This document shows, piece by piece, positions 28,222 to 37,357 of a stretch of 56,670 bases of DNA (positions within the stretch are counted from its first letter, which is position 1; each line of letters opens with the position of its first letter). The notes beneath the pieces are model-generated. The model saw only the letters and a list, made by a program, of their open reading frames with translations. It ran no database searches and was not told where the DNA came from. Origin of the DNA: an uncultured SAR116 cluster alpha proteobacterium (lineage in GTDB: Bacteria; Pseudomonadota; Alphaproteobacteria; Puniceispirillales; Puniceispirillaceae); assembly GCA_902632595.1 (NCBI GenBank), contig CACPDC010000011.1, positions 1-56,670 of the forward strand, in the 5' to 3' direction. Made by a program: the position numbers and the translations under genes.

Positions 28222-29115
28222 ATGAGACACAAGCTAATTGATACGCCTATTATGAAAAACCTAACGGCGTTAGTCATATTTTTTCTTACTATAAATGGTG
28301 TAAATTTTATAAAGTCTGTTGACGCGCAAACTAATGAAACCATTATTGTGGCAACGGTTGATGGCCACGACATTAAGCTCAACGAAATCATAGACTTAAT
28401 TGAACAGCTACCCCCAGATTATCAAAATCAACCATTGGCCAATTATTTCGATCAGATGGTAGATGAGGTTATCAACACAAAACTAGCTGCAAAGGCTGGT
28501 GAAAAAAGTAATTTATCTGACGACCCGGTGATAATTGAAGCTATGCGTATTGCTGCACAAAAAGTTCTTGCAGAAAATTGGCTGCGTGCTGAAGTTGCAA
28601 AATCAGTCACACCTGAAGCTATTGAAAATGCATATAATACATATGTAGCAGATGTTGCCTCCAGAGAGGAGATTAAAGCATCTCATATTTTATTAGCAGA
28701 TGAACAAGCGGCTATTAGTGCTATACAAAAACTCAGAAATGGCCGAGACTTTGCCGAACTTGCACGTGAAATATCCACAGGCCCTTCTGGGCCTAATGGC
28801 GGCGATCTTGGGTATTTTGGTCGTGGAGCTATGGTACCAGTTTTTGAAATGGCCGCTTTTAACTTGGAAGTGGGTAGTTTCACAACATCTCCTGTTCAAT
28901 CACAATTTGGCTGGCATGTTGTAAAAGTATTTGACAAGAGAATTTCCGAAGCTCGTTCAAAAGAGGAGATGTCTCAAAAATTAATGCAAAATATTACAAA
29001 AATCTCTTTTGCCAGAATTATCGAAACACTGCGAGCGGATGCTAAAATAAAAAAAATCCCTCTTACAGATATCCAGTCTGAATGGCAAAAAAATCATGAA
29101 AATTTGGTACAATAA
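28222..29115 (+). CDS. Exported parvulin-type peptidyl-prolyl isomerase
   Basis: 297 aa. A signal peptide fits the segment after Met11 (MKNLTALVIFFLTINGVNF, cleavage near DAQ); ATG 28222 or the in-frame ATG 28252 could be the start. A SurA/PrsA-like helical N-domain (about 40-145) precedes a single parvulin domain with EIKASHILLADEQAA, GGDLGYFGRGAMVP and FGWHVVKV (about 152-250). It should assist folding of exported proteins in the periplasm. It precedes argJ by 63 nt and is opposite secA. Confidence 0.9.
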   Translation: MRHKLIDTPIMKNLTALVIFFLTINGVNFIKSVDAQTNETIIVATVDGHDIKLNEIIDLIEQLPPDYQNQPLANYFDQMVDEVINTKLAAKAGEKSNLSDDPVIIEAMRIAAQKVLAENWLRAEVAKSVTPEAIENAYNTYVADVASREEIKASHILLADEQAAISAIQKLRNGRDFAELAREISTGPSGPNGGDLGYFGRGAMVPVFEMAAFNLEVGSFTTSPVQSQFGWHVVKVFDKRISEARSKEEMSQKLMQNITKISFARIIETLRADAKIKKIPLTDIQSEWQKNHENLVQ

Positions 29116-29178
29116 TTGACAGATAAAATTCTATTAAAAAATAGTGCGGCATCTCGATAATTTGATAAGATTGGTAAT

Positions 29179-30408
29179 ATGACGATTTCAAAAATATCCC
29201 CATTTGCGCCTAAAAGTTTCGCAAAAATGCCTCGCTTAATGGGCGTAGAAATTGCTACTGTTGCTTCTGGAATGAAATACAAAAATAGGGATGATTTATT
29301 ATTAATAGTTTTCTCCCCTGGGACAACTGTTGCTGGAGTTTTTACCAAATCCTCAACGGCCGCAATAAGTGTGCACCTTACTGAAAAGGTTGTTGAGAAA
29401 GGTCATGGCAGATGCTTACTGGTAAATGCCGGCATTGCAAATGCCTTCACAGGATTGAAAGGTAAACAATCTGCTAATTCGATAATATCTTCACTATCCA
29501 AGATATCTGGTTTACCAGAAGGCTCAATAATGATGGCTTCAACAGGAGTTATTGGTGAACTGCTTGATGATAAAATTGTAAATACGCATATAGAAAATTT
29601 GTGGAACTCAAGAGGCAAATCAAATTGGTACCAAGCAGCGTCAGCTATTAAAACAACCGATACCTATGCCAAAGGAGCTAGTCAGACAATCGAATTTGAT
29701 GGTCAAAAGGTTAATATTTGTGGCATAGCCAAGGGTTCAGGTATGATAGCGCCAAATATGGCTACTATGCTTAGCTTTATAGTTACAGACGCAAAAATTG
29801 ACAAGCCGCTTTTACAGAATATGCTTTTGACCATAAATCAAAAGAGTTTCAACTCTATCACCGTCGATAGTGATACATCCACGAATGATATGGTGTTGGT
29901 AGCTGCAACAGGTTCAAGCAATGTCTCGATTTTATCTCAGGATATCAAACTAAATAAATTTATTTCAGCATTCCAAAAAGTGATGGTAGAGCTTGCCCAT
30001 CAGATAGTAAAAGATGGAGAAGGTGCTTCAAAATTTATTACGATAAATGTGACTGGGGCTGTCAGCGATAAATCTGCTCATACAATTGCCAAAACAATTG
30101 CGAATTCACCCCTAGTCAAAACAGCGATTGCAGGAGAGGATGCAAATTGGGGACGAATCGTAATGGCAATTGGAAAATCTGCCGAGCCAGTAAAAACAGA
30201 TTTAGTCACTATCCATATTGGAGGTATATTGGTTGCCTTAAACGGCCAAAAATCAGACCTGTATGACGAACTGCAAATAGAAAAACATATAAAATCTGAT
30301 AGTATCACCATTGATGTCGATTTACAGATGCAAGGTGGAAGTGCGACTGTTTGGACTTGTGATCTAACTCATGAATATATATCGATTAATGCAGATTATC
30401 GTAGTTAG
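29179..30408 (+). CDS. argJ: Bifunctional glutamate N-acetyltransferase / N-acetylglutamate synthase
   Basis: 409 aa. The self-cleavage site is APNMATMLSF with nucleophile Thr196; the N-terminal half has GVEIATVASGMKYKN and STGVIGE, and the C-terminal half has GEDANWGRIVMAIGKS. The enzyme recycles the acetyl group in arginine synthesis. It is followed by mutT after 19 nt, a pairing common in alphaproteobacteria. Confidence 0.97.
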   Translation: MTISKISPFAPKSFAKMPRLMGVEIATVASGMKYKNRDDLLLIVFSPGTTVAGVFTKSSTAAISVHLTEKVVEKGHGRCLLVNAGIANAFTGLKGKQSANSIISSLSKISGLPEGSIMMASTGVIGELLDDKIVNTHIENLWNSRGKSNWYQAASAIKTTDTYAKGASQTIEFDGQKVNICGIAKGSGMIAPNMATMLSFIVTDAKIDKPLLQNMLLTINQKSFNSITVDSDTSTNDMVLVAATGSSNVSILSQDIKLNKFISAFQKVMVELAHQIVKDGEGASKFITINVTGAVSDKSAHTIAKTIANSPLVKTAIAGEDANWGRIVMAIGKSAEPVKTDLVTIHIGGILVALNGQKSDLYDELQIEKHIKSDSITIDVDLQMQGGSATVWTCDLTHEYISINADYRS

Positions 30409-30427
30409 CTCAAAAAATGGAAATTAA

Positions 30428-30820
30428 ATGAAAATTGTTGTTGCTTGCGCATTAATTGATTCGGATGGTCGAATTCTATTATCAAAACGTCCTGATAATA
30501 CAGAAATGGGTGGTTTATGGGAATTTCCAGGAGGCAAAATTGAACCTAACGAAATTGCTGAAACGGCCCTTGTGCGTGAACTTAGAGAAGAACTGGACAT
30601 CGACACAAATGAAAGCTGTCTTGCGCCAGTTAATTTCAGCTCTTATAAATACCCCGAATTTCAAATTCTTCTTTTGCTATATATATGCAGAAAATGGAAA
30701 AGAAGCGTTCGAGCGCTATCAGCTTCTGAGCTTAAATGGGTATTTGCTAATGACTTAGGAAGTTATAATATGCCAGAAGCGAATAAGGAATTAATAAGCC
30801 ATCTTCAGGATTTACTTTAA
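30428..30820 (+). CDS. mutT: Nudix hydrolase, MutT type (8-oxo-dGTP diphosphatase)
   Basis: 130 aa. The Nudix box is complete: GGKIEPNEIAETALVRELREELDI (GX5EX7REUXEEXGU). The start ALIDSDGRILLSKRP and the C-terminal EFQILLLLYICRKW are typical for MutT, which removes oxidised dGTP. It lies 19 nt after argJ and is convergent with the methyltransferase gene. Confidence 0.93.
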   Translation: MKIVVACALIDSDGRILLSKRPDNTEMGGLWEFPGGKIEPNEIAETALVRELREELDIDTNESCLAPVNFSSYKYPEFQILLLLYICRKWKRSVRALSASELKWVFANDLGSYNMPEANKELISHLQDLL

Positions 30821-30839
30821 AATTTTTTAAATAAATTTT

Positions 30840-31742
30840 TCAACTTCTATAAGCAGTGTCAGACCTCACATAATTTGCAAGGGAGTTTTTCGCGGTCCCA
30901 GGGCGCAATGGCTTTTGCTGACTTTTATCCGGCACCCACCCGGTAAGTGTGATTAGTTCAAAAGTGGCAATAATTTTACCATCATCAGTTGCAAATTCTT
31001 GATGATAAATTTGTTCTGCTCTTTGAAACAATTTTAATGATGTAAATTGTCTACTTCTCGAAACTAGAGCATTTGCCTCACCCATTCTTTTTAAATCTGA
31101 CATTAATCCAAAAATAGATGAATAAGTCACTTTTATTATTTCAGAATCACAAACAGGAAGAGCAAAACCCGCGCGCTGAAGTAGCCCACCTGCTGCCTTA
31201 ACATCTACCATTGGAATACATCTCGGATACGCACCTCTACTTAAATCAATTTCCGCCTGGGCCAAACAAGCTCGTAATTCTTGAAGAGTTCTACCTCCAA
31301 AAAAGTTAGCTAGCAAAAGCCCGTCCGGTTTCAAATTATTTCGACACTGAATCAACATTCCTGGTAAATCATTTGTCCATTGAAAAAATTGAGATGATAA
31401 AATTAAGTCAAATGAGTTTGTTTCTTGGGGAAATTGCATCTCAGAGCTATAGCTATAATGAGCATGTGCGTGCGCGAAGTTGCCCATCTTTTTCGATAAG
31501 TCAATCTGATACAAAGAATAATTATCTGCATATTTAGCAGGAGACATTGACATTAGCTGTTCGATAAGGCGACCGTTAAAACTGCCAATATCTAAAATTG
31601 AGGAAAAATTTCGCTTCACGTCGTATAATCTATCGAGCAATCGGGTTATAGAGGCTTCGCGCAAAAACATCGCTTCATTTGGACATAAAAGCGCCCTAAT
31701 ACGGTTTTTTGTAAGCATTTTATAATCGAAAGGAGCAATCAT
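30840..31742 (-). CDS. SAM-dependent methyltransferase, BioC/NDUFAF5-like
   Basis: 300 aa. SAM motif I is diverged but readable (ILDIGSFNGRLIEQL), and ILSSQFFQWTNDLPGMLIQCRNNLKPDGLLLANFFGG corresponds to motifs post-II and III. The pattern ELRACLAQAE and YPRCIPMVDVKAAGGLLQRAGFALP matches the alphaproteobacterial group related to mitochondrial NDUFAF5 (an arginine hydroxylase of complex I) as well as BioC. Biochemical role is uncertain. It is divergent from grxC, where related genomes often have comF between. Confidence 0.85.
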   Translation of the reverse strand: MIAPFDYKMLTKNRIRALLCPNEAMFLREASITRLLDRLYDVKRNFSSILDIGSFNGRLIEQLMSMSPAKYADNYSLYQIDLSKKMGNFAHAHAHYSYSSEMQFPQETNSFDLILSSQFFQWTNDLPGMLIQCRNNLKPDGLLLANFFGGRTLQELRACLAQAEIDLSRGAYPRCIPMVDVKAAGGLLQRAGFALPVCDSEIIKVTYSSIFGLMSDLKRMGEANALVSRSRQFTSLKLFQRAEQIYHQEFATDDGKIIATFELITLTGWVPDKSQQKPLRPGTAKNSLANYVRSDTAYRS

Positions 31743-32075
31743 CTAAGTCTCAAAATAATTTTTTAAAAACATCGTCATGCAATATCTATTTTAAGTCAAT
31801 TGAGTCTCAAGATGAAAATTTAACTAAACTTACCCATATGTGAATATAGCATTTAAAAGATTTATTTTTAGCAAACTTATGATCTTTAAAAAAGAAATGA
31901 CCAAATCTAATTTGAGTGATGATTACTAAAATTGTGCCGCTATTTTTAAAAAACTTTTTTTTCTTGATAAACTATAATTATCGTAATTCGGTTTTTCCCG
32001 ATTGTTTTATGTAACCTTGATTGAAATTTACTTTTAGTAGCTTTATAAAGGCGTAGGGCTTTAGCGCGAGTAAAA
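31743..32075. other. Gene-free spacer between methyltransferase and grxC
   Basis: 333 nt with no supportable ORF on either strand and many stops. It holds the grxC promoter candidate (32021-32049) and a loose GATAA-N7-TTATC dyad near 31966-31982. No trace of a comF frame was found. Confidence 0.45.
32021..32049 (+). promoter_or_regulatory. Sigma-70-like promoter of grxC
   Basis: TTGAAA (32021-32026), 17-nt spacer, TATAAA (32044-32049); the expected transcript begins about 20 nt before the grxC ATG. Spacing and both hexamers fit the consensus well. Confidence 0.65.
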
Positions 32076-32345
32076 ATGATGGGCAAACAAAATCTGGTAG
32101 AAATTTATACCACCGATTGGTGTGGTTTTTGTAATCGAGCAATGAATCTTTTGAAAAGTCATAACATTAAATACACACAATACGACTTAACACTTAATAG
32201 AGAAGGCAGAAAGGCGATGTCACTGAGAGCAGGTGGCAAGACCTCCGTCCCACAAATTTTTATAAATGACATCCATATTGGTGGCTCAGACGAATTGATT
32301 AAAATAGCATTGAATGGTAGCTTAAATAATCTACTTAATAGCTAG
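32076..32345 (+). CDS. grxC: Glutaredoxin 3
   Basis: 89 aa with a thioredoxin fold. The active site is Cys16-Gly-Phe-Cys19 (TTDWCGFCNRA), a CGFC variant of the usual CPYC. TSVPQIFIND (cis-Pro) and HIGGSDEL (glutathione binding) follow. It is a cytosolic disulphide reductase. It precedes the amidase gene by 4 nt, as in many alphaproteobacteria. Confidence 0.95.
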   Translation: MMGKQNLVEIYTTDWCGFCNRAMNLLKSHNIKYTQYDLTLNREGRKAMSLRAGGKTSVPQIFINDIHIGGSDELIKIALNGSLNNLLNS

Positions 32346-32349
32346 GGTA

Positions 32350-33156
32350 GTGATGATGCTTGTTGCTGCAGCACAGTATTGTGCGTCTAACGATATCTCT
32401 GAAAACCACAATATAATTGAAAAATTTATGCTAGAGGCTGGAGCAAAAAACGTTTCATTAATTTGTTTCCCGGAATGCGCTAATCTGATAGCTAAAAATA
32501 AGCAGGAACTCAAAGAACGAGCAGAGCCAGCAGATGACTCAAAAACCATAAAAAAAATGAGTTATCTTGCTCGCAAATATAAGATCATGACATCAGTTGG
32601 ATCACTCATGTTAAAACAATCAAACCAACAAAAAATAATAAACCGCGGTATTCTGATAGGGCGGGGTGGAGAATTGCTCGCCACCTATGATAAGATTCAT
32701 ATGTTTGACGCAAATATCGGTGATGGAAAAATTTATAGTGAATCAGACGACTTTAACTCAGGTAATAAAATTGTCACAAAAAAAACAGAGGTAGCACACA
32801 TTGGCTTTTCAATATGTTATGATATCAGATTTCCACAAATGTACCGGCAAATGTCGAGGGCTGGAGCAGAGATAATTGTGACACCTGCAGCTTTTACGGC
32901 AAAAACAGGTAAAGCACACTGGCACGTTTTGCAACGCGCGAGAGCAATCGAAACTGGCTGTTTCATCATAGCAGCTGCTCAGTCAGGAATTCATGCGGAT
33001 GGACGTCAAACTTTCGGACATTCTCTTATAGTTAATCCGTGGGGACAGATTATTGCTGAAGCAAAAAACCATCAAACCGAATTAGTCCTAGCTGAAGTTG
33101 ATTTAAAGGAAGTAGAAATTGCACGAAATGCTATCAGCGCATGGAAATCAGATTAG
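32350..33156 (+). CDS. Carbon-nitrogen hydrolase, Nit1-like (deaminated glutathione amidase type)
   Basis: 268 aa from GTG 32350; ATGs at 32353 and 32356 are equally possible. The nitrilase triad is Glu42 (CFPECAN), Lys115 (TYDKIHMFD) and Cys156 (SICYDIRFP). The order DKIHMFDANI and ARAIETGCFIIAAAQSG match Nit1/NitFhit proteins, which hydrolyse deaminated glutathione. Coupling to a glutaredoxin gene 4 nt upstream supports a glutathione-related repair role. Confidence 0.9.
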   Translation: MMMLVAAAQYCASNDISENHNIIEKFMLEAGAKNVSLICFPECANLIAKNKQELKERAEPADDSKTIKKMSYLARKYKIMTSVGSLMLKQSNQQKIINRGILIGRGGELLATYDKIHMFDANIGDGKIYSESDDFNSGNKIVTKKTEVAHIGFSICYDIRFPQMYRQMSRAGAEIIVTPAAFTAKTGKAHWHVLQRARAIETGCFIIAAAQSGIHADGRQTFGHSLIVNPWGQIIAEAKNHQTELVLAEVDLKEVEIARNAISAWKSD

Positions 33157-33200
33157 TCTATAAATTGATCCTTTAGCAGCTATAAATAAATTCACTACTC

Positions 33201-34118
33201 CTATTTAACTCTTTTAGCGAGAGGATGATTTGTTGAAACTAGTCCATGAAGTCGTTCAGGGCGTGTTTTGGTGTAGATTTGTGTTGTCGAAATGTCAGCA
33301 TGCCCAAGCATCATTTGCAAACTTCTTAAATCTGCTCCTCTGTTCAACATGTGACTTGCAAAAGAGTGTCTGAGCTTGTGAGGACTAACGCGCACTGGGT
33401 CTATTTGTGCTATTAGGGTAATGTTTTTTAAAAGTAAAGAGAATTTTTGACGTGTTATCTCGCTCTCGTTTGGTAAAGCCAATAGCTGTTCATGACGAGT
33501 ATCGGGTCCAACATCGTCTCTTATTTCTAACCACGTTTTTATTTTTGAACCAGCAATATCCGTAAGTGGTACTAAACGCTCTCTGCCACCCTTGCCCCGC
33601 ACCATAATCAGCCCTCTACCAGATATTATGTCCCCTCTTCGCAACTGGAGAAGCTCTGAAATACGCAATCCTGTACCATATAAAATTTCCATTCCTACTG
33701 ACATTCTTAAATTATCAGGGGAAGGTAATTTTTCTGCTGCCCTTAATAAGGAAATTATTTCTGTCTCAGACAGGCTAACTGGGATAGAACTAGGCAGTTT
33801 TGGGCTATCAAGCCACGTTGTAGGGTTATCTTTTCTGTATCCGTCAGAGACTAACCACTTCATCATATTTTTTAGAGCGCTGACCCTTCTTGAAATAGTT
33901 TTCGGGGATTTGCCCAGCTTTTGCCAAGTAGTAAGACAAGAGGTTATTTCCCCCTCATTTGCAGAAGAAAGGTTAGTCTTGAAAGAGGCCTGAATATGGC
34001 TATCTGCAATGATCAAATCACTTTTATAGGCCGTCAACGTATTTTTAGATGCCCCTGTTTCAGCTGCCAAAGCATGTAAAAATAGATTAATTTTTGGGTC
34101 AGTTAGTATATCAGACAC
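33201..34118 (-). CDS. xerD: Site-specific tyrosine recombinase XerD
   Basis: 305 aa. An N-terminal SAM-like core-binding domain (about 8-90) precedes the catalytic domain with YGTGLRISELLQLR (Arg I), RGKGGRERLVPL (Lys), HKLRHSFASHMLNRGADL (His/Arg), LGHADISTTQIYT (His) and the nucleophilic Tyr. It resolves chromosome dimers at dif with XerC. It lies among aro genes, a common chromosomal location, and no integrase context or repeats suggest a mobile element. The exported protein gene upstream ends 104 nt away. Confidence 0.93.
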   Translation of the reverse strand: MSDILTDPKINLFLHALAAETGASKNTLTAYKSDLIIADSHIQASFKTNLSSANEGEITSCLTTWQKLGKSPKTISRRVSALKNMMKWLVSDGYRKDNPTTWLDSPKLPSSIPVSLSETEIISLLRAAEKLPSPDNLRMSVGMEILYGTGLRISELLQLRRGDIISGRGLIMVRGKGGRERLVPLTDIAGSKIKTWLEIRDDVGPDTRHEQLLALPNESEITRQKFSLLLKNITLIAQIDPVRVSPHKLRHSFASHMLNRGADLRSLQMMLGHADISTTQIYTKTRPERLHGLVSTNHPLAKRVK

Positions 34119-34222
34119 TTCGAATCCCTTGTATAAAATACATTTTAGGAAACAAACTACTACTAATTTTTATCTAATGTACTTTATAAGTTTATTTATA
34201 GTGATGGTTCAAGCTTAAAAAG

Positions 34223-36430
34223 TTATGTACTTTCCCCCCAATGTAAATCTAACAGATTAGAAATAATAATCTCTTTAAATAATTCATTAGCAACATCGTA
34301 AAATCCAATTTCTTGTAACGACTTTATCACTAACGCTAAATCTGATGCCGATATATGATTAAGATTATGATTTTCAATTAATGCAGATATAATTAAAACT
34401 GTCTCTGCGGTTCTCTGGCTTTCTGATGCTTCAATTAATGCCTTTTTTAATATAGGTTCCAATTCTAAGCTCTGATAAGCCATCGGCTTATCCGTGTTAA
34501 GAGAGGCAAATTCAAGCCAACTTGCAGGTTTTTTGATTATGTGTGCCTGCTCAAAAATCGGAACAAGGTGCCATAAACCCAATTCCTTTAGCACCTCAAA
34601 GAGAGTTTTTTGGGTCCCTTTGTCATTAATTAAAAATAACAAGGGATCTATTTTGTCGGGCGAAGTAAACATATCTTGATTTAAAGTGATTTCAATTTCA
34701 TTAAGCATAACCAACTTTTCGAATTCTGTTCTTAATTCAAGCGATAAGGAAGGTAGTGAGGTTGCAGAGAGCCGAGTTTTAGCCAAATCGGCATAGAGTG
34801 GAAGTAATGCTTTTCCATTACCAAACTTTACTTCTTCTGTAAAAGTTTCTAAGAAAAGAAGATCATAATCTTCTTGAATTTCAGCTTGAAACATATTTCC
34901 TGCCAAAGCGGAGTAAATCTCTGCACTTGCTATAAGTCGCAAGTCACCACGCGTATTTTGTAATATGCTATATGCAGTTTCCAATGGGAGTTCTATATCA
35001 TGTAAACTGCGAATAAGCGCCGAGTCTTCGAATGTTGTCTCACTCTGTTGCAAGATCTTCTTCATTGCGAATGCTAGTCTTGCTTCCCGTGTCGTATTTT
35101 TTATAAGATTACTCGCATGCATCATGGAAGCTGGAAGCTCTGATATTTGATGCCACTCTATTGGAGCCTGAGCTAAATCCATCAAACTTAGATGAAGCGG
35201 CGTTAACGAGGACTGGGCTGAAATAAAATTGCTGGATAGCATTGCCTGAACGTTTTCAATCAACTCAAAAAACAAAGGATCTTCTTCACCACTTGTGTTC
35301 ATTAATTCCGCTAAGAACAGAGCATCATCATATGCCCCATCGATTACTCTACACAATATTTGAACCTTGAGCCAAAATGCATCAAACTGTTGCGACACTT
35401 TTTTATCAGCTTTTTCACAAGATACCGAATCGTTGTATGACAATAAATCGTACGCCCCGAGCCAGCGCTGCCATTCATCCCACCTTTTATCATCCTCAGG
35501 CAACTTTCTAATAAAATCAGCCAGAGCTTCTGACCTACCCGCTCTAGCAAGCCATTCCATTCTCGAGACAACTAATGATTGTGACAAATTAGTATTACCT
35601 GCAACACCGATAGGGGGAGCAGATTTTCTAATCACAGAAGAATAAACAAGTGAATTTATAGTTTTAGAAGATCCATAAGGCTCACTGATTTTATATAGAT
35701 ATTGAATATTTTCTGCCGTAGAGCCAGCCCACAGTAATGTGCTAAATGGCATTTTTCTCTCTTGCCAGTCAGCAATTCCAGTAGTTACCAGTCCTAAGCC
35801 AGATAATTCACGCAAGCCAACAGTAACATTAGGGGAAGTCATATCACCATCTTGCTGAACTTGTTCCTCAAACACATTTTTTGTAACAAACTGATTAGAG
35901 GTGTTATCACTTTTCAGATTATTTTCGGCACCTATTTCAGTTGCTTCTGCTGGAAACAACTCGCTGATTAATTTGTCAAGATTAGTCGTATTATCGCTTA
36001 AGATACTATTATTTGGATTAGATATTATATCATTTTCGAATGCGCTGACATTCGTACTTTTTTCTTCCCTGGCGCTTAAATTATCACTTTTAGCATCCTC
36101 ACTATCGAGCGCAGTTATATCAGAGCCGTCAATCGACATAATTTTTGTCTGATTGTCAATTTCCTCTTCTTTAAGAGTTGCTGTTAAATCAAACAAGTTT
36201 AATCCAGGCTGCATTTCTTTTTTTTCCTCTAGAGGCGAATTTTGATCGCCAAATGGAACTTGTGTGGGTGGGAATGATGGCTGCTGAAAATTTTGAGATA
36301 AATATATAGGGGAACTTATATTACCCTCTTCCCTCAATTCCCCTTCATAAATAATGTTCTGGGAAAGCCCCAATTGCGCTTCTGCAACTAAGAAAATAAC
36401 AGTAACAAAAATCCTCACACAAATTATCAT
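34223..36430 (-). CDS. Unrecognised exported protein with acidic disordered N-region and helical C-terminal repeats
   Basis: 735 aa from ATG 36430 (MIICVRIFVTVIFLVAEAQL, a good signal peptide); AGGA lies 7 nt upstream. An upstream ATG at 36454 would add eight residues in front of the signal peptide and lacks a ribosome site. Residues about 25-190 are low-complexity, rich in Asp, Asn, Ser and Glu. From about 200 to the end the protein is leucine- and alanine-rich and reads as many short helices, suggesting TPR-like solenoid repeats in the periplasm. No catalytic motif is seen. Its start is 1 nt after the stop of a 45-aa membrane protein gene, so the two are probably made together. Confidence 0.75.
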   Translation of the reverse strand: MIICVRIFVTVIFLVAEAQLGLSQNIIYEGELREEGNISSPIYLSQNFQQPSFPPTQVPFGDQNSPLEEKKEMQPGLNLFDLTATLKEEEIDNQTKIMSIDGSDITALDSEDAKSDNLSAREEKSTNVSAFENDIISNPNNSILSDNTTNLDKLISELFPAEATEIGAENNLKSDNTSNQFVTKNVFEEQVQQDGDMTSPNVTVGLRELSGLGLVTTGIADWQERKMPFSTLLWAGSTAENIQYLYKISEPYGSSKTINSLVYSSVIRKSAPPIGVAGNTNLSQSLVVSRMEWLARAGRSEALADFIRKLPEDDKRWDEWQRWLGAYDLLSYNDSVSCEKADKKVSQQFDAFWLKVQILCRVIDGAYDDALFLAELMNTSGEEDPLFFELIENVQAMLSSNFISAQSSLTPLHLSLMDLAQAPIEWHQISELPASMMHASNLIKNTTREARLAFAMKKILQQSETTFEDSALIRSLHDIELPLETAYSILQNTRGDLRLIASAEIYSALAGNMFQAEIQEDYDLLFLETFTEEVKFGNGKALLPLYADLAKTRLSATSLPSLSLELRTEFEKLVMLNEIEITLNQDMFTSPDKIDPLLFLINDKGTQKTLFEVLKELGLWHLVPIFEQAHIIKKPASWLEFASLNTDKPMAYQSLELEPILKKALIEASESQRTAETVLIISALIENHNLNHISASDLALVIKSLQEIGFYDVANELFKEIIISNLLDLHWGEST

Positions 36431-36431
36431 T

Positions 36432-36569
36432 TTATTTCCTGAATTTACTGTCATCTATAACCTGTGAAACCAATTTTGTTGGTGCTGGTATATTCCAATT
36501 AGACAAAAATATACCGCTTAAAACCATGCCAACAATAATAAGAATTATAACCGTCAAAAACATTTTCAT
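36432..36569 (-). CDS. Small single-pass membrane protein (45 aa)
   Basis: ATG at 36569, stop TAA at 36432-36434. The product has one membrane helix (MKMFLTVIILIIVGMVLSGI) and a short tail WNIPAPTKLVSQVIDDSKFR. GAGG lies 6 nt before the start. The stop is 1 nt from the next ATG (TAAAATG), and that gene's AGGA is inside this frame, which indicates translational coupling to the 735-aa exported protein. Small proteins with a helix followed by a Pro-Ala-Pro tail occur near this position in related bacteria as I recall, but no function is known. Confidence 0.75.
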   Translation of the reverse strand: MKMFLTVIILIIVGMVLSGIFLSNWNIPAPTKLVSQVIDDSKFRK

Positions 36570-36710
36570 TTTTGGCCTCAAATATTGTTTTACGTCAGAT
36601 ATAAGCTACCACTGTAACCCCTAAAATCCAAATAGCCCTGGAGTTTACGTTTAACATGATCGATTTAATTGAGGATTATGGCGTTAATGGGGCATAAAGT
36701 CATATTTTAG

Positions 36711-36740
36711 TTGTCTCTAACTTTTCCATCATTTTATAAA
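36711..36740 (+). promoter_or_regulatory. Sigma-70-like promoter candidate of the aroK operon
   Basis: TTGTCT (36711-36716), 18-nt spacer, TATAAA (36735-36740), about 45 nt before the aroK start. Confidence 0.5.
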
Positions 36741-36784
36741 GTTCTTATTTGCCGAAAGCTTTTTAGCTCGTTAGAAAGTATATT

Positions 36785-37357
36785 ATGAAACAAAAGCAGA
36801 AATACCGTTTATCGAAGACTGTAACACTCATAGGGTTGATGGGAGTAGGAAAAACGACGCTTGGTAGAAATTTTGCTAAATCATTATCAATAGATTTTGT
36901 TGACAGTGATGAAGAAATTGTTAAACGCGCAGGGATATCTATTCGAGAGATTTTTGAACTAAGTGGTGAAAAAAAGTTTAGGGATATTGAGCAACGCGTG
37001 ATAGCAGAACTTCTCAAACGCCCCCCAATGGTTTTGTCAACAGGCGGAGGAGCATTTATTTTTAATAACACAAGAGAAATGCTTACTAGTAATTCTTTAA
37101 CCGTATGGCTTCGCGCAGAGCCAGAAACATTGTTAGCTAGGATGGAGAACTTAAATAGCCGCCCATTACTTCTAAATGGTAATCCACTTTTAATTTTAAC
37201 TGATTTACATCAGAAACGAGAACCTTTTTATCAAAGATCCGATATAATTATTGACACCGATAATCTTTCTTCAGGCCAATCCCTAAAAATACTTACTTCC
37301 ACACTAAAAGAACGAAATATTTTAAAATTGGAGAAATTCGCACATGAGGATATATAA
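36785..37357 (+). CDS. aroK: Shikimate kinase
   Basis: 190 aa. P-loop GLMGVGKTT at residues 17-25, FVDSDEEIVKRAGISI and the STGGGAF motif with LNSRPLL follow, all matching shikimate kinase. It phosphorylates shikimate in aromatic amino acid synthesis. Its stop TAA shares one base with the aroB ATG (37357), so the pair is coupled. Confidence 0.96.
   Translation: MKQKQKYRLSKTVTLIGLMGVGKTTLGRNFAKSLSIDFVDSDEEIVKRAGISIREIFELSGEKKFRDIEQRVIAELLKRPPMVLSTGGGAFIFNNTREMLTSNSLTVWLRAEPETLLARMENLNSRPLLLNGNPLLILTDLHQKREPFYQRSDIIIDTDNLSSGQSLKILTSTLKERNILKLEKFAHEDI

Noticed and set aside
32350-32549. Short minus-strand frame over the start of the amidase gene
   Set aside because: Shadow of a well-supported nitrilase-family gene.
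33201-34118. Tyrosine recombinase as sign of an integrative element
   Set aside because: XerD type, housekeeping neighbours, no att repeats or tRNA seen.
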